A model generated the notes under the pieces. That model was given only the letters and a program-made list of their open reading frames with translations. It was not told where the DNA came from and searched no databases. Shown piece after piece: positions 25,904 to 37,242 of a stretch of DNA of 64,000 nucleotides. Source of the DNA: Saprospiraceae bacterium (GTDB taxonomy: Bacteria > Bacteroidota > Bacteroidia > Chitinophagales > Saprospiraceae); NCBI GenBank assembly GCA_016718505.1, contig JADKDE010000001.1, forward strand, positions 434,001-498,000. Direction: 5' to 3'. The position numbers and the translations under genes are program-made. Position 1 is the stretch's first letter, and every line of letters starts with the position of its first letter.

Positions 25904-26620
25904 TTATTTAAAAATATTGTATTTTATGATGCAATAAATGGCTCGTACACCGTCTTTCCATCCGATTTTTTTTCCTTCCTCATAGGACCTACCGTAGTAC
26001 GAAATTCCTACCTCATAGATTCGAATATCCTTAATCTTACTAATCTTTGCAGTTACTTCAGGTTCAAAACCGAAGCGTTTTTCGCACAAATCAAGGGATT
26101 GAACATGTTCAGCCTTAAAAAGCTTGTAACATGTTTCCATATCTGTCAAATTCAAATTGGAAAATGCATTGGATATAAAAGTCAGAAACTTATTTCCAAG
26201 AGAATGCCAAAAAAATAATATTCTATGCGGCTTTCCACCAATAAATCGGCTGCCATAAACTATATCCGCAAAGCCATCTACAATGGGTTGCAATAGGATA
26301 TTGTATTCCGCTGGATCATATTCTAAATCCGCATCTTGGATGATTATATAATCACCAGTTGCTTTTTTAATTCCAGTGTGCAAAGCAGCCCCCTTCCCTT
26401 GATTGGTTTCGTGTTTAAAATATTGGATATTGAGGCTAGGATTGTTCTTCATATAATTGAAGATGGATTCTTCTGTATTATCTTTAGAACAATCATTGGT
26501 AATGATTATTTCTTTTTCAATCTGATAGAACAAGTTTACATTTTTGATGCGATCAAGAATGCGATGTATAGTTGGACCTTCATTGTATGCAGGTATTACG
26601 ATTGATAGTTTTTTTGACAT
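25904..26620 (-). CDS. Family 2 glycosyltransferase (polyprenyl-phosphate sugar synthase-like)
   Basis: From ATG 26618-26620 the protein is 238 aa and starts [15 protein letters not shown], the normal opening of a GT-A family 2 enzyme. A longer in-frame start at 26680 would overlap metH and add a hydrophobic extension not usual for the family, so I reject it. The motif QDADLEYDP holds the acidic metal/nucleotide-sugar site. VYGSRFIGG and later ETCYKLF match dolichol-phosphate mannosyltransferase-like enzymes. It has no C-terminal membrane helices. It probably loads a sugar onto a polyprenyl phosphate, the donor type used by the GT-C enzymes at 7.3-10.8 kb. The gap from metH is 26 nt. Confidence 0.85.
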   Translation of the reverse strand: MSKKLSIVIPAYNEGPTIHRILDRIKNVNLFYQIEKEIIITNDCSKDNTEESIFNYMKNNPSLNIQYFKHETNQGKGAALHTGIKKATGDYIIIQDADLEYDPAEYNILLQPIVDGFADIVYGSRFIGGKPHRILFFWHSLGNKFLTFISNAFSNLNLTDMETCYKLFKAEHVQSLDLCEKRFGFEPEVTAKISKIKDIRIYEVGISYYGRSYEEGKKIGWKDGVRAIYCIIKYNIFK

Positions 26621-26646
26621 AAAAAATAAAATAATGTCAAAGATAA

Positions 26647-29600
26647 TTAAACATCGTAGTTTAATATAGGAGATAACCATTTTTCGACAAAATCTATCGA
26701 TTTACCCTTCCTATCTGCATAATCTTCGACCTGATCTTTGGATATATTTCCTAGACCAAAATACTTCGAATCAGGATGAGAAAAATACCAACCAGATACG
26801 GCAGATGCTGGATGCATAGCGAAGCTTTCTGTTAATTTCATTCCAATATTTTCAGTTACCTTTAATAATGAAAATAAAGTCTCTTTTTCTGTGTGGTCGG
26901 GACATGCGGGGTATCCTGGAGCAGGGCGAATTCCTACATATTTTTCTTTTATTAAATCTTCATTTTCCAAATTTTCATCAGGTTGATATCCCCAATACTC
27001 CTTTCTGACCAAATAATGTACATATTCTGCCGTAGCTTCTGCTAGCCTATCCGCCAGTGACTTGAGCAATATAGCTTGATAGTCATCATTATTATCTTCA
27101 AAGGCCTTGACGATGGGATCGATTTTATCTCCAGAGGTAACTGCAAAAGCTCCAATATAATCTGTTTTCTTACTTTGTAATGGTGCTATATAATCACTCA
27201 AGCAATAATTTGGTAACCCTTGGGCTTTTTGGTTTTGCTGTCTTAAATTGTGGGCTGTTTTTATGACCGTTGAAGGCTCAGATGGCGAATAAATCAGAAT
27301 GTCATCCCCAGATGAAGCCGCTGGGAATAAGCCAAAAACGCCTTTACACTCCAACCACCCTTCATTAGCTATTTTTTCAAGCATTGCCTTTGCATCAACA
27401 TAGAGCTTCTGCGCCTCAGTTCCGACTATTTCATCCGTAAGGATATTGGGAAATTTTCCTGCGAGCTCCCAGCTTGAAAAGAAAGGTGTCCAGTCAATAA
27501 ATTCATATATCTTCCTAATATCTAAATTTTTAAGGACAGTAACCCCAAGTTTGTTGGGTATTGGTGGCGTGTAGTCTGACCAGTTAATTGACACCTTATT
27601 TCTTCTGGATTCGTTCAATGTCAGATATTTTTTGTCGGCGGTCCTACTTAGTCTTTGTACTCGAATTTTTTCATATTCAGAAATTATCCCTGCTAAAAAC
27701 TGATTTTTTATTGCTTCATCAGAATGTAAAAGAGATGAAACAGTAGATACACTTTTGGAAGCATCTAGCACGTGTATTGTGGGTCCTTTTGTATATTGAG
27801 GCTGTATTTTTACTGCTGTATGCGTTTTGGAAGTTGTAGCTCCACCGATTAGTAGGGGAATATTATATCCATTTCTTTCAAGTTCTTTGGCAACAAATAC
27901 CATTTCATCGAGTGAGGGAGTGATTAATCCACTTAGGCCGATTACATCAACATTGTGTTTGATCGCTTCTTCCAATATTCTGTTAGATGGAACCATGACA
28001 CCAAGGTCGATTACATCATAGTTATTGCATCCCAGGACTACCCCTACGATATTTTTACCAATATCGTGGACATCACCTTTTACGGTAGCTAGTAATATTT
28101 TGCCTTTGGAAGACTTGGTATCTGTTTTCAAGGCTTCTATATAAGGCGTCAAATAAGCAACCGCTTGTTTCATGACTCGCGCGCTTTTGACTACTTGTGG
28201 TAGAAACATTTTACCCGAACCGAATAAATCTCCAACGATATTCATTCCATCCATAAGGGGTCCCTCTATTACATCAACTGGCAAATCATATTTTTGTCTA
28301 GCCTCTTCGACATCTTCTTCGATAAATTCGGTCAGCCCTTTTACTAGAGCATGACTAATACGCTCTTCAAGGGTAAGAGATCTCCAAGACAGATCTTTTT
28401 CTAGCGTTAATCCTTTTCCTTTATATGAATCTGCTAAGTTGGTCAGATTTTCTGTTGCTTCCTTTTTCCTGTTGAATAATACATCCTCAACAGCGATCAG
28501 AAGGTCATTTGGGATATTTTGATAAATTTCTATCATACCCGCATTGACGATACCCATATCCATACCCGCCTTGATAGCATGATATAAAAATGCAGAATGC
28601 ATCGCCTCTCGCACTTTGTCATTGCCCCTGAAAGCAAAAGAAATATTACTTACACCACCACTTACTTTGGCAAAAGGAAGCTCAGCCTTGATTTGTCGTG
28701 TTGCTTCAATAAAATTGATGGCATAGTCATTATGTTCTTCTAATCCCGTGGCGATGGCGAATATATTTGGATCAAAAATGATGTTTTGGGGTGGAAAATT
28801 TACTTTCTCTACTAGAATTTTGTACGCACGTTTGCAGATTTCAACTTTCCTTTGGATGGTATCAGCTTGACCAAGTTCATCAAATGCCATGACAACGGCT
28901 GCTGCGCCATACCTTTTTACCAATTTTGCTTGATTTATAAAGGTTTCTTCCCCTTCTTTCAAAGAAATAGAATTGACGATACATTTGCCCTGGACACATT
29001 TTAAACCCGCCTCAATAACACTAAATTTGGAAGAATCTATCATTACGGGCACCTTGGAGATATCTGGTTCTGTGGCTATGAAGTTTAAAAAAGTTGTCAT
29101 AGCTTTTTCACTATCCAACAGCCCTTCATCCATGTTTACATCGATTATTTGGGCCCCAGCATCTACCTGTTGTCTTGCTACTTCCACTGCTGCTAAATAA
29201 TCACCACTTTTGATCAATCGGGCAAAGGCTTTTGAGCCAGTAACATTTGTCCTTTCTCCTATATTGATGAAATTGGTTTCTTCTGAAATTTTTAACGCCT
29301 CAAGCCCAGATAACATGGAGATAGGCTCTTTGGGTGTTAATTTTCTTGGCGGAATGCCTTCTACTGCTTTAGCTATGGCCATGATGTGCTTTGGCGTGGT
29401 ACCACAGCAACCACCAACGATATTAACTAAACCAGATTTTGCAAAATCCTCGATGAAGACTTTCATTTCTTCGGGTGTTTGGTCGTACTCACCCATTTCA
29501 TTTGGAAGCCCAGCATTCGGATATGCACTGATATAACATGAAGCAATATCAGACAGCTCCTTCACATGAGGTCTCATCTCTTTTGCGCCTAAGGCACAAT

Positions 29601-30324
29601 TTAGACCTATACTAAACAAAGGGAGATGACTAAGAGAAATATAAAACGAGCTTACGGTCTGACCAGATAGCGTTCGACCACTTGCATCGGTGATCGTCCC
29701 AGATATCATGATGGGCAGCTTTATATTTTTTTCTTCAAATAAAAGATCAATTGCGAACAAAGCAGCCTTGGCGTTAAGTGTATCAAAAATTGTTTCCACA
29801 AGCAACATGTCCACACCGCCATCTACCAGACCTCTTGCCTGCTCCAAATAAGCATTTACAAGTTGATCAAAAGTTATATTCCTTTGAGATGGGTCGTTGA
29901 CATCAGGAGAAATAGAAGCGGTCCTATTGGTGGGACCAACGGCTCCAGCAACGAATTTTATACTATTAGGGAATTTTTCTTGATACTTATGGATTGCTTT
30001 CTTGGCGACAACCGCAGAATCAAAATTTATTTGATAAGCATAAGATTCTAGACCATAATCCGCTTGAGCGATCCAGGTTCCACTGAATGTGTTTGTTTCA
30101 ATGATATCAGCCCCAGCATTCAAATATTCCAAATGAATCTCCTCTATGATATGAGGTTGAGTGATGGAAAGTAAATCATTATTACCTTTTAGGTCCTTTG
30201 GATGATTTGCAAAAAGAACACCTCGATAATCCTCTTCCGACAAATTATATCGCTGTATCATGGTACCCATAGCCCCATCCAAAATCAATATTTTCTGGTT
30301 TGCTAGTTGTTCAAGTTTTGTCAT
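26647..30324 (-). CDS. metH: Cobalamin-dependent methionine synthase
   Basis: The 1225-aa protein is full length and has all MetH modules. The homocysteine-binding domain (1 to about 325) has the zinc ligands in GGCCGTT. The methyltetrahydrofolate (pterin-binding) domain covers about 350-620. The B12 cap and Rossmann domains have the lower-ligand motif [11 protein letters not shown] (about 755-765). The C-terminal activation domain includes [12 protein letters not shown], which binds S-adenosylmethionine for reactivation. It methylates homocysteine to methionine in the cytoplasm. The ~150-nt leader upstream shows no cobalamin or SAM riboswitch that I recognise. It is followed by a GT2 gene on the same strand. 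Confidence 0.97.
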   Translation of the reverse strand: MTKLEQLANQKILILDGAMGTMIQRYNLSEEDYRGVLFANHPKDLKGNNDLLSITQPHIIEEIHLEYLNAGADIIETNTFSGTWIAQADYGLESYAYQINFDSAVVAKKAIHKYQEKFPNSIKFVAGAVGPTNRTASISPDVNDPSQRNITFDQLVNAYLEQARGLVDGGVDMLLVETIFDTLNAKAALFAIDLLFEEKNIKLPIMISGTITDASGRTLSGQTVSSFYISLSHLPLFSIGLNCALGAKEMRPHVKELSDIASCYISAYPNAGLPNEMGEYDQTPEEMKVFIEDFAKSGLVNIVGGCCGTTPKHIMAIAKAVEGIPPRKLTPKEPISMLSGLEALKISEETNFINIGERTNVTGSKAFARLIKSGDYLAAVEVARQQVDAGAQIIDVNMDEGLLDSEKAMTTFLNFIATEPDISKVPVMIDSSKFSVIEAGLKCVQGKCIVNSISLKEGEETFINQAKLVKRYGAAAVVMAFDELGQADTIQRKVEICKRAYKILVEKVNFPPQNIIFDPNIFAIATGLEEHNDYAINFIEATRQIKAELPFAKVSGGVSNISFAFRGNDKVREAMHSAFLYHAIKAGMDMGIVNAGMIEIYQNIPNDLLIAVEDVLFNRKKEATENLTNLADSYKGKGLTLEKDLSWRSLTLEERISHALVKGLTEFIEEDVEEARQKYDLPVDVIEGPLMDGMNIVGDLFGSGKMFLPQVVKSARVMKQAVAYLTPYIEALKTDTKSSKGKILLATVKGDVHDIGKNIVGVVLGCNNYDVIDLGVMVPSNRILEEAIKHNVDVIGLSGLITPSLDEMVFVAKELERNGYNIPLLIGGATTSKTHTAVKIQPQYTKGPTIHVLDASKSVSTVSSLLHSDEAIKNQFLAGIISEYEKIRVQRLSRTADKKYLTLNESRRNKVSINWSDYTPPIPNKLGVTVLKNLDIRKIYEFIDWTPFFSSWELAGKFPNILTDEIVGTEAQKLYVDAKAMLEKIANEGWLECKGVFGLFPAASSGDDILIYSPSEPSTVIKTAHNLRQQNQKAQGLPNYCLSDYIAPLQSKKTDYIGAFAVTSGDKIDPIVKAFEDNNDDYQAILLKSLADRLAEATAEYVHYLVRKEYWGYQPDENLENEDLIKEKYVGIRPAPGYPACPDHTEKETLFSLLKVTENIGMKLTESFAMHPASAVSGWYFSHPDSKYFGLGNISKDQVEDYADRKGKSIDFVEKWLSPILNYDV

Positions 30325-30483
30325 GTATCATTTATAAAAATAAAAAAAAGATGAGGAGGGTTCCGAATTATTCTAAAAGAAAATTGATTTTTAATATAAA
30401 CGTTCGAAATCAATATTACACTTCGATTTGTAACAACATTTGAGAAATTAAGGTTTTATGACTTGCCAAACTTAAATTTTGAT

Positions 30484-30930
30484 CTATCTTAGGTTTTCGA
30501 AAAAATGTTTCAACAATTCAGATGATTCTTCCTTGAAAAGCCCAAGTGCAACCTTCGTTTTAGGATGAAGGATTTCTTTCCCAAATCTAGCAAAACCACT
30601 CTTTAAATCTTCTGCACCATATATTAATGAGTCTATCTGAGCCCATTTCATGGCACCAGCGCACATAGGACAGGGCTCCAAAGTCACGTACAATCTGCAC
30701 TTGTTGAGATATTTCCCTCCTAAATAATCAGAAGCAGAAGTTAAAGCCAACATTTCAGCGTGCGCAGTGACGTCATTAAGGGTTTCTACCATATTGTAAG
30801 CTTTGGCAATTATTTGATTCTCATAGACAACAATAGCACCGATAGGGACTTCGCCAAGCTCTAAAGCTTCTTTGGCTTGTATCAATGCTTGCTTCATAAA
30901 AAAGTCATCCTCAATGACGATTTTGCTCAT
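30484..30930 (-). CDS. tadA: tRNA-specific adenosine-34 deaminase
   Basis: The 148-aa cytidine-deaminase-fold enzyme has the zinc-binding and catalytic motif HAE (His57, Glu59) and PCPMC (Cys87, Cys90). TadA deaminates A34 to inosine in tRNA-Arg(ACG). Length and the motif AHAEMLAL fit TadA better than guanine or cytosine deaminases. Start ATG 30928-30930 is preceded by a good -7 box. It lies 159 nt upstream of metH on the same strand. Confidence 0.88.
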   Translation of the reverse strand: MSKIVIEDDFFMKQALIQAKEALELGEVPIGAIVVYENQIIAKAYNMVETLNDVTAHAEMLALTSASDYLGGKYLNKCRLYVTLEPCPMCAGAMKWAQIDSLIYGAEDLKSGFARFGKEILHPKTKVALGLFKEESSELLKHFFENLR

Positions 30931-30950
30931 AAAAGATCCATTTTAAAATG

Positions 30951-30958
30951 CAAACATA
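30951..30958 (-). promoter_or_regulatory. Candidate tadA -7 box
   Basis: The minus strand reads TATGTTTG (TAnnTTTG) 20 nt before the tadA ATG. No convincing -33 box is present. Confidence 0.42.
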
Positions 30959-31031
30959 AGCTCCTTGATAAAAACTAAAGAAGAATCATGAAAAAAAAAT
31001 ATATAATTTTATTTTTTATAAAAATTTGATT

Positions 31032-31039
31032 TAACTTCG
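31032..31039 (+). promoter_or_regulatory. Possible -7 box for the susC-like operon
   Basis: TAACTTCG matches the TAnnTTYG variant, identical to the box just before the ABC-F gene. The leader to susC would be about 200 nt, long enough for regulation. No -33 box is seen, so support is weak. Confidence 0.27.
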
Positions 31040-31244
31040 CAATGTTTACTTAATGTATTTTATACACTATTATTAAAACATAAAATTCTGAATCAGGGGA
31101 GATTTCAGTTAATTATTTTGATTACACAGTAACAAAGAATTGATCTCGGTATATGATTTTAATAGATGTAAAAATTCAAAATATTGTTTTGTTTGCTATT
31201 AAATCTGTTTTCATAAATAAATCACTAAAAAAGAATAGAAAAGT

Positions 31245-34223
31245 ATGAAAAAATCTTTATTCGAAAAAATCTTTTTATTTTTCATGCTACTCGTCAGTTC
31301 CTATGCTTTTGGGCAAGGAACCGTAAAGGGGGTAGTAAAAGGAGACGATGGTGTTGAATTAATAGGTGTTTCTATCAGTGTATTGGGAACAGATCTGGGA
31401 TCTATAAGCGATGAAAATGGTTTTTATTCTATTAGTGACATTCCAAGTGGAAAAGTTAGATTAGAATATACTTATATTGGTTATGAAACTAGTATTGAAT
31501 CTTTAGATATTGAAAATGAGAAAACTTTAAACGTCGATATTATATTGCTGACGGGCAGCAAAAAACTAGATGATGTAATAGTAGTAGGGTACGGAACTTT
31601 AAAAAAGTCTGATAAAACAGGGGCAGTTACATTTGTAAAAGCAGAAGAGCTCAATGTTGGAAGGTTAAGTGATCCGATTGAGGCATTACAAGGGAAAGCC
31701 GCAGGGGTCACTGTGTCAAAACAAGGAGGAGACCCAAATTCAGGCTTTTCTGTAAATATTCGAGGAGCTTCTGGTTTTACATCTGGAAGCGGTCCTTTGT
31801 ATGTTGTGGATGGAGTTCCGGGTGTTGACCCGACTACAATATCACCGCAAGATATAGAGTCCTACAATATTTTGAAGGACGCTTCTTCTACTGCGATATA
31901 TGGAGCTAGAGGCTCAAATGGGGTAATAATTATTACTACAAAAAATGGATTTAACAATAAGCAAAAGCAAAAATCAATTGAATATACAGGAATGGTATCA
32001 ATGGATAAAGTTGCTAGACAATTAGATTTTCTTGATGCAAAACAAATAAAAGATTTTGCCACGAAGACAGGTGCTAATTATATCGATAACGGAGGTAATG
32101 TCAATTGGATGGATGAAATATATCGTCAAGGATTGACAACAGAACACAATTTATCCTTTAATTCTTCTGATGACGATTTAAATTATAGAGCATCATTGGG
32201 ATATCTTGATATAGTAGGTGTATTGAAAGGCTCATCTAAGACAAGGAGTATTGCTAGATTAAATTTTACCCAAAAGGGACTTAATAATAAACTAACTTTG
32301 AATGGACGTCTTAGTGGTACAATTGAAAAAAATAAATATGTTAATTATGGCGGAGGTATAAATCCTACCAATGTTATATATCAAGCAATGAGAAGAGTTC
32401 CTACAGACCCAGTTTATAATAGCGACGGATCGTATTTTGAGACAGACAGATCTTTTCAGTATTTTAATCCAGTAGCAATAATAGACCTAATTCAAAATGA
32501 AAGAGATGCCAAAAGATTTTTAGCCAATATGAGTGCTAATTATGAAATTATAAAGGGGCTTGATGCAATGGTAAATGTATCGTACTTAAGAGATGATGAC
32601 GAAAGTTATTATTTTGAACCAAGTTATGCCGTTTTTACCACTACGAAGGGTATCGGAAGTAGAAGCTACAATAATAAATATTCAAAATTAATAGAAACCA
32701 CATTGTCATATAAGAAAAGTTTTAAGGAAATCCATAATATGACTTTAATGGGAGGGCACTCTTATCAAAAAGACGGATTTGATGGATTTGGTGCAACTGG
32801 CCGAAATGCACTTTCTGACTATGTTAAATCTCATAATCTTGGAGCTTTTGTTGAAACACCGTATGGAAGTATTTATTCCTACAAAAATGAATATTTATTG
32901 GCCTCATTTTTTGGAAGAGCAATGTATGATTTTAATAAAAAATATTTTTTTACAGCAACCATAAGAAGAGATGGCTCCTCTAAATTTGGTCAAAACAATG
33001 AATGGGGCTGGTTTCCTTCAGCTTCTTTGGGATGGAATTTGCTAGAAGAATCATTTTTAAAGGGTCTTAAAAATGTCGATCAATTAAAACTAAGAATAGG
33101 GTATGGTATATCAGGTAATCAAGACATACCAGTGAATGTTGATAAAATAACCTATTTGCCAGCGGGGACAGCTATAAATCCTGAAAATGGACAAACCGTT
33201 ATTTCATTTGAAAATGCAGGTGGTATAAATCCCAATCCTGATTTGAAATGGGAAGAAAACCATGAATTAAACGTGGGAATAGATTTTGGCATTTTTAAAA
33301 ATAAGCTTTCGGGATCAATTGAGTTTTATCAAAAAAAGACAAAAGATTTAATTTACAATTATGAACTCCCTGTTCCACCAAATAAGAATAGATATATCTA
33401 TGCAAATGCGGGAGAAATTGAAAACAAAGGGTTTGAGGCCACTTTACAAGGATTTCCAATCAGCAGAAAAAAATGGTCATGGAAAAGTTTATTAACTTTT
33501 TCAATGAACAGACAAAATACTACTAAATTAGGAAATGATAAATATAGTCTCAATGAAATTAGAACCCTTTATGTAACAGGAAGAGGGTTGATTGGTGGAG
33601 AAAATTATTCTCAAATAGTTCGACCAGGGGATGAATTAGGTACATTTTATTTACCGGAGTTTGTTAGGTTGTCCGAAGATGGTAAGTTTTTGTTTAAAAC
33701 TGCAAGCGGAGGAGTTACCAGAGATGTTGCATCTGCGGCTAGGACAGTAGTAGGTCATGCTCAGCCTAGATTTACAATAGGATGGTCTAACTTTTTCACT
33801 ATCGGCAAGAACTTTGATTTCAGCTTAGCATTGCGTGCAGTTGTGGGCTTTGATGTGTTAAATGTGACAAAAATGGTTTTCAGTAACCCTGCAGATTTAC
33901 CTACATTGAATGTTTTAGAAGAAGCTTTGACGGAATATGATAAAGGACTAAAAAGTTCTCCTACGCTCAGTAACTATTACTTAGAAAATGGGACATTCTT
34001 AAAGATTGACAATGCCTCAGTAGGATATAATTTACCACTCAAAAATACAAAGTATTTGAAAGCTTTACGTTTTTCTGTTACTGGTACAAACTTATATATG
34101 TTTACGGGTTATACTGGCTTAGATCCAGAATTGTCCTATGGCGGCATTGCTTTTGGAAGAGATCAATATGATGTATATCCAAAAACGAGGACATTGACAT
34201 TCGCTGTAAATGCAAGATTTTAA
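31245..34223 (+). CDS. susC: SusC-like TonB-dependent oligosaccharide transporter
   Basis: The 992-aa protein has a signal peptide (1-24, ending AFGQ) and a carboxypeptidase-regulatory-like domain (about 27-105). At 112-124 lies the SusC/RagA entry phrase VIVVGYGTLKKSD, then a plug containing PLYVVDGVPG and ASSTAIYGARGSNGVIIITTK. The barrel ends in NARF. SusC proteins import glycan oligomers bound by a SusD lid, driven by TonB. The SusD partner follows after 28 nt. The downstream SusE and GH13 genes point to starch or maltodextrin as substrate. All expected regions are present, with no truncation. Confidence 0.95.
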   Translation: MKKSLFEKIFLFFMLLVSSYAFGQGTVKGVVKGDDGVELIGVSISVLGTDLGSISDENGFYSISDIPSGKVRLEYTYIGYETSIESLDIENEKTLNVDIILLTGSKKLDDVIVVGYGTLKKSDKTGAVTFVKAEELNVGRLSDPIEALQGKAAGVTVSKQGGDPNSGFSVNIRGASGFTSGSGPLYVVDGVPGVDPTTISPQDIESYNILKDASSTAIYGARGSNGVIIITTKNGFNNKQKQKSIEYTGMVSMDKVARQLDFLDAKQIKDFATKTGANYIDNGGNVNWMDEIYRQGLTTEHNLSFNSSDDDLNYRASLGYLDIVGVLKGSSKTRSIARLNFTQKGLNNKLTLNGRLSGTIEKNKYVNYGGGINPTNVIYQAMRRVPTDPVYNSDGSYFETDRSFQYFNPVAIIDLIQNERDAKRFLANMSANYEIIKGLDAMVNVSYLRDDDESYYFEPSYAVFTTTKGIGSRSYNNKYSKLIETTLSYKKSFKEIHNMTLMGGHSYQKDGFDGFGATGRNALSDYVKSHNLGAFVETPYGSIYSYKNEYLLASFFGRAMYDFNKKYFFTATIRRDGSSKFGQNNEWGWFPSASLGWNLLEESFLKGLKNVDQLKLRIGYGISGNQDIPVNVDKITYLPAGTAINPENGQTVISFENAGGINPNPDLKWEENHELNVGIDFGIFKNKLSGSIEFYQKKTKDLIYNYELPVPPNKNRYIYANAGEIENKGFEATLQGFPISRKKWSWKSLLTFSMNRQNTTKLGNDKYSLNEIRTLYVTGRGLIGGENYSQIVRPGDELGTFYLPEFVRLSEDGKFLFKTASGGVTRDVASAARTVVGHAQPRFTIGWSNFFTIGKNFDFSLALRAVVGFDVLNVTKMVFSNPADLPTLNVLEEALTEYDKGLKSSPTLSNYYLENGTFLKIDNASVGYNLPLKNTKYLKALRFSVTGTNLYMFTGYTGLDPELSYGGIAFGRDQYDVYPKTRTLTFAVNARF

Positions 34224-34251
34224 TTCAATAAAATAAAAAAGAAATTATTAT

Positions 34252-35718
34252 ATGAAAAAGATACTTTTATTCTGTATTGTTTTAGGATTTTCTTGTACTA
34301 AATTGGATGAGAAAATCTATGATCGGATTCCTGAAAGTAAATTTCCAGAAAACGAAACACAAGCTGCCTTAAGGATAATTCCAACATACAAAGAATTGGC
34401 TGATTTGATCGATGATGCAGGATGGTGGTTTTGGGCACAAGAAATCAGCAGTGATGAAATTGTTTTCCCAACTAGATTAACAGATTGGGACGATGGAGGA
34501 AAATGGAGAGTGCTGCATACCCATGAGTGGTCAAATAATGTTGATGCGGTAAATTCCATGTGGTCACACATGTATGATGGTGTGTTTGAAGCAAACAAAG
34601 CCTTGGATGAATTAGAGCCATTCAAAAATGAACCAACAGCAAAACCAACTATCGCCAAAATTAAAACCCTTCGGGCTTTTTATTATTATTTGTTAATAGA
34701 CAATTATGGCAATGTTCCTTTCCTAACCAGTTTTTTTGGATCTGAATCACAACCGAAAAAAACAGATAGAAAAGTTATTTTTACTAATCTAATTGCAGAC
34801 TTGAAAGAGAGTATTCCAAATTTGCCTTTAACAACTAAAAAATATGCTGTATCAAAAGGATTGGCATATTCACTTTTAGCAAAATTATACCTAAACGCAC
34901 AAGTGTATTCAGGTGAAGCTAAATGGGCTGAAGCTGAAAATTATTGTGATAGTGTCATTACATCTGGAGTATATAGTTTAGAATCAGATCCTTTAATGCC
35001 ATTCATCGCTAGGAATGAAAATTCATTGGAGAATATTTTTACAATTCCATTTGATAGAGATAATCTAAAAGGCTTTAGATTGCATATGAGAACGCTTCAC
35101 TATCAACACAACCTAACCTACGATATGACAGTTGGACCATGGAATGGTTGTGCGACTGTCCAAAACCATTACAATTTATTTAATGACAACGATAAAAGAA
35201 AAAAAGGTTTTATTGTTGGTCCTCAGTTTGGCTCAGATGGTAGAGCATTATTTGACGGTACCGCTGGAGCTCCAGTTGTAATTAACCCATTTATTCCAAA
35301 ATTAGTGATGGACGCTTCAAACAGTTTTACAGAAATCAGAATGTCGGGAGCAAGGATTGGAAAATACGAAATAGAAAAAGGTATTGGTGAAAATTTGAAT
35401 AATGATTTTCCTTTATTTAGATATGCTGATATTTTATTAATGAAAGCAGAAAGCATGATAAGACAAGGCAAAAATGGAGACGCATTTGTTAATCAAGTCA
35501 GGAGAAGAGCCGGTGTTACGGATTTTACAGGTACTACTTTAACTATGTTATTGGAAGAAAGAGGCAGAGAAATGTTTTGCGAAGGACATAGAAGGCAGGA
35601 TTTGATTAGATTTGGCAAATTTAATGACGCTTGGTGGGAAAAGCCAGCATCCTCCCCTTCAAGAAATATTTTTCCAATACCTCAATGGGCGATTGACGCC
35701 AATCCAAATTTACAATAA
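34252..35718 (+). CDS. susD: SusD-like starch-binding lipoprotein
   Basis: The 488-aa protein has a short lipoprotein signal with Cys15 in GFSCTKL. A SusD/RagB fold follows, with Trp-rich N-terminal sequence (GWWFWAQE, WDDGGKW) and the helical TPR-like block with KTLRAFYYYLLIDNYGNVPF. The C-terminal region has ERGREMFCEGHRRQDLIRFGKF, diagnostic of the family. It caps the SusC barrel on the cell surface and captures the glycan. The aromatic-rich segments are consistent with binding alpha-glucan helices. It lies between susC and susE in one operon. Confidence 0.94.
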   Translation: MKKILLFCIVLGFSCTKLDEKIYDRIPESKFPENETQAALRIIPTYKELADLIDDAGWWFWAQEISSDEIVFPTRLTDWDDGGKWRVLHTHEWSNNVDAVNSMWSHMYDGVFEANKALDELEPFKNEPTAKPTIAKIKTLRAFYYYLLIDNYGNVPFLTSFFGSESQPKKTDRKVIFTNLIADLKESIPNLPLTTKKYAVSKGLAYSLLAKLYLNAQVYSGEAKWAEAENYCDSVITSGVYSLESDPLMPFIARNENSLENIFTIPFDRDNLKGFRLHMRTLHYQHNLTYDMTVGPWNGCATVQNHYNLFNDNDKRKKGFIVGPQFGSDGRALFDGTAGAPVVINPFIPKLVMDASNSFTEIRMSGARIGKYEIEKGIGENLNNDFPLFRYADILLMKAESMIRQGKNGDAFVNQVRRRAGVTDFTGTTLTMLLEERGREMFCEGHRRQDLIRFGKFNDAWWEKPASSPSRNIFPIPQWAIDANPNLQ

Positions 35719-35763
35719 GCAATTATTATTCTTTAATATTATTAAATTAAATTCAATTAGATT

Positions 35764-37218
35764 ATGAAATTTTTAAAATTAAGTCAATTATCAAAATTAT
35801 TGATGGCGACTTTGGTCCTGTTAGGGCTCTTGTATTCAGGGTGTAAAAAGGATAAAACAGATCCTACACCTGTTGCAGAAGATGGTATTTACATCAAAGG
35901 AGCAGGTACTGCATTTGATGGTTTCAATACCAAGGCATTGTTAAAGAAAACAAAAAATGAAGTTTTACAAACAGAGCGTGCTTCTTTAAGAGAGATTTAT
36001 ATAGCAGTAAAAGCAGGTTCTGATGGGTTTAACATTGTTAGCGTATCAGGAACAACACAAACTGTTTATGGCCCCGGTGCTGATTTTGCTAAAGTAGAAG
36101 GAGCAAACTTGGATGTTGAAGAGCCAAAAGATGGACTTTGGAAGGGAACTTTAACAGTATCGAACAATAAATTCACAGTACCTGAAGATGGTCTTTACCA
36201 TGTTATTATGGATACTGAATTGAATAAAGTGGCAATAGCAAGAGTAAAATGGGGTATTATTGGAGGGGCTTCTCCTGGCGGATGGTCAACCAACACTCCA
36301 ATGACTGCTGTTTTTAATCTTAGCAAGATGGACTTCGTTGTTGAAAATGTTTTAATGTTAAAAAATGATTGGAAATTTAGATATAGCGACGGATGGAAAA
36401 TAATTTTAGATAAAGACCTTGATTTAGGTGGTGGCCAAAAAGGTGTGAAAGTTAACTCTAACTTAGGTGGCTCCATTACTGCTTTGGAAACAGGCGGTGG
36501 TAACATTGCTAATACAGTTTATGCAATTTATAAATTTACATTGACATGGGATTCTAATACTGGCTTTTCAGCTACACAAACTAAAACTGGTGATGGCCCA
36601 CCAATTGCTGAATATCCAGAGACTCTTCACATGATTGGAGAAGCAGTAGGAGGCTGGGATTGGGCAGCCAATGGTACACCATTGATTCCTGTTCACTCAC
36701 ATCCTGAATTGTTTTGGAAAATTGTTTATTTACAAGGAGGAAAAGACTTTAAATTCGCTCCTAGGAAAGAATGGGTAGGTGATTTCGGTAAAGATAATAA
36801 CCCTCCAGTAAACGGTGTTTCTAAAAAAGGTTCAAATAATTTAACTGCTCCAGCTGCTTCTGGTTATTATATGGTTGTTGTGGATTTAAAAAATGAAACT
36901 ATTGAAGTTGCTGATCCATCCGTGCATTTAATTGGTGATGCAGTAGGATCATGGGATGCAGGTCAGGCCGCGCAAAAATTTACTGTAGGTGCAGATGAAT
37001 TAACTATTTCTAGAACATTGACTCCAGATAAGGATATCAGAATGCACGTAAAGGCAAGCACGTTAGCTTGTGATTGGTGGCAGGCAGAGTTTATTGTTTT
37101 AAATAATAAAATTGAATTTAGAGGCAAAGATGGTGATCAAGGCAGAGCTAAATCTAAAGCTGCTGGTATCACAGACATATCATTAAACTTTAAAACTGGC
37201 GTAGGTAGCATACAGTAA
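35764..37218 (+). CDS. susE: SusE/SusF-like surface starch-binding lipoprotein
   Basis: The 484-aa lipoprotein (signal with Cys27 in YSGCKKD) contains repeated carbohydrate-binding-like modules. One is N-terminal (from about 42, starting IYIKGAGTAFDGF), one begins LHMIGEAVGGWDW at about 288 and one begins VHLIGDAVGSWD at about 386. The repeated IG-(D/E)AVG-x-WD motif places Trp and acidic residues like the starch-binding modules of SusE and SusF. It probably increases surface affinity for starch but is not an enzyme. An 11-bp hairpin after its stop separates it from the enzyme genes. Confidence 0.87.
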   Translation: MKFLKLSQLSKLLMATLVLLGLLYSGCKKDKTDPTPVAEDGIYIKGAGTAFDGFNTKALLKKTKNEVLQTERASLREIYIAVKAGSDGFNIVSVSGTTQTVYGPGADFAKVEGANLDVEEPKDGLWKGTLTVSNNKFTVPEDGLYHVIMDTELNKVAIARVKWGIIGGASPGGWSTNTPMTAVFNLSKMDFVVENVLMLKNDWKFRYSDGWKIILDKDLDLGGGQKGVKVNSNLGGSITALETGGGNIANTVYAIYKFTLTWDSNTGFSATQTKTGDGPPIAEYPETLHMIGEAVGGWDWAANGTPLIPVHSHPELFWKIVYLQGGKDFKFAPRKEWVGDFGKDNNPPVNGVSKKGSNNLTAPAASGYYMVVVDLKNETIEVADPSVHLIGDAVGSWDAGQAAQKFTVGADELTISRTLTPDKDIRMHVKASTLACDWWQAEFIVLNNKIEFRGKDGDQGRAKSKAAGITDISLNFKTGVGSIQ

Positions 37219-37242
37219 TTATTCAATTATATATAAATATTT

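Larger units (their letters stand above)
30931..31244 (+). other. Intergenic region between tadA and the susC-like gene
   Basis: This 314-nt divergent spacer is very AT-rich. It holds the tadA -7 box and a possible susC promoter. The only small frame is 13 codons (30988-31029). I see no regulator gene, riboswitch or strong repeat, so the Sus-type genes must be controlled by a factor encoded elsewhere. Confidence 0.6.

Noticed and set aside
26618..26680. Upstream start for the GT2 gene at 26680
   Set aside because: It would overlap metH and add a hydrophobic N-terminal extension before the normal GT2 opening.
30325..30483. Possible cobalamin or SAM riboswitch before metH
   Set aside because: The 159-nt spacer is AT-rich with no B12-box-like conserved block or multi-stem structure that I could find.
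30988..31029. 13-codon plus-strand frame (MKKKYIILFFIKI) upstream of susC as a leader peptide
   Set aside because: Lys/Ile/Phe codons are expected by chance in such AT-rich DNA; it has no terminator/antiterminator pair or coupling to susC.
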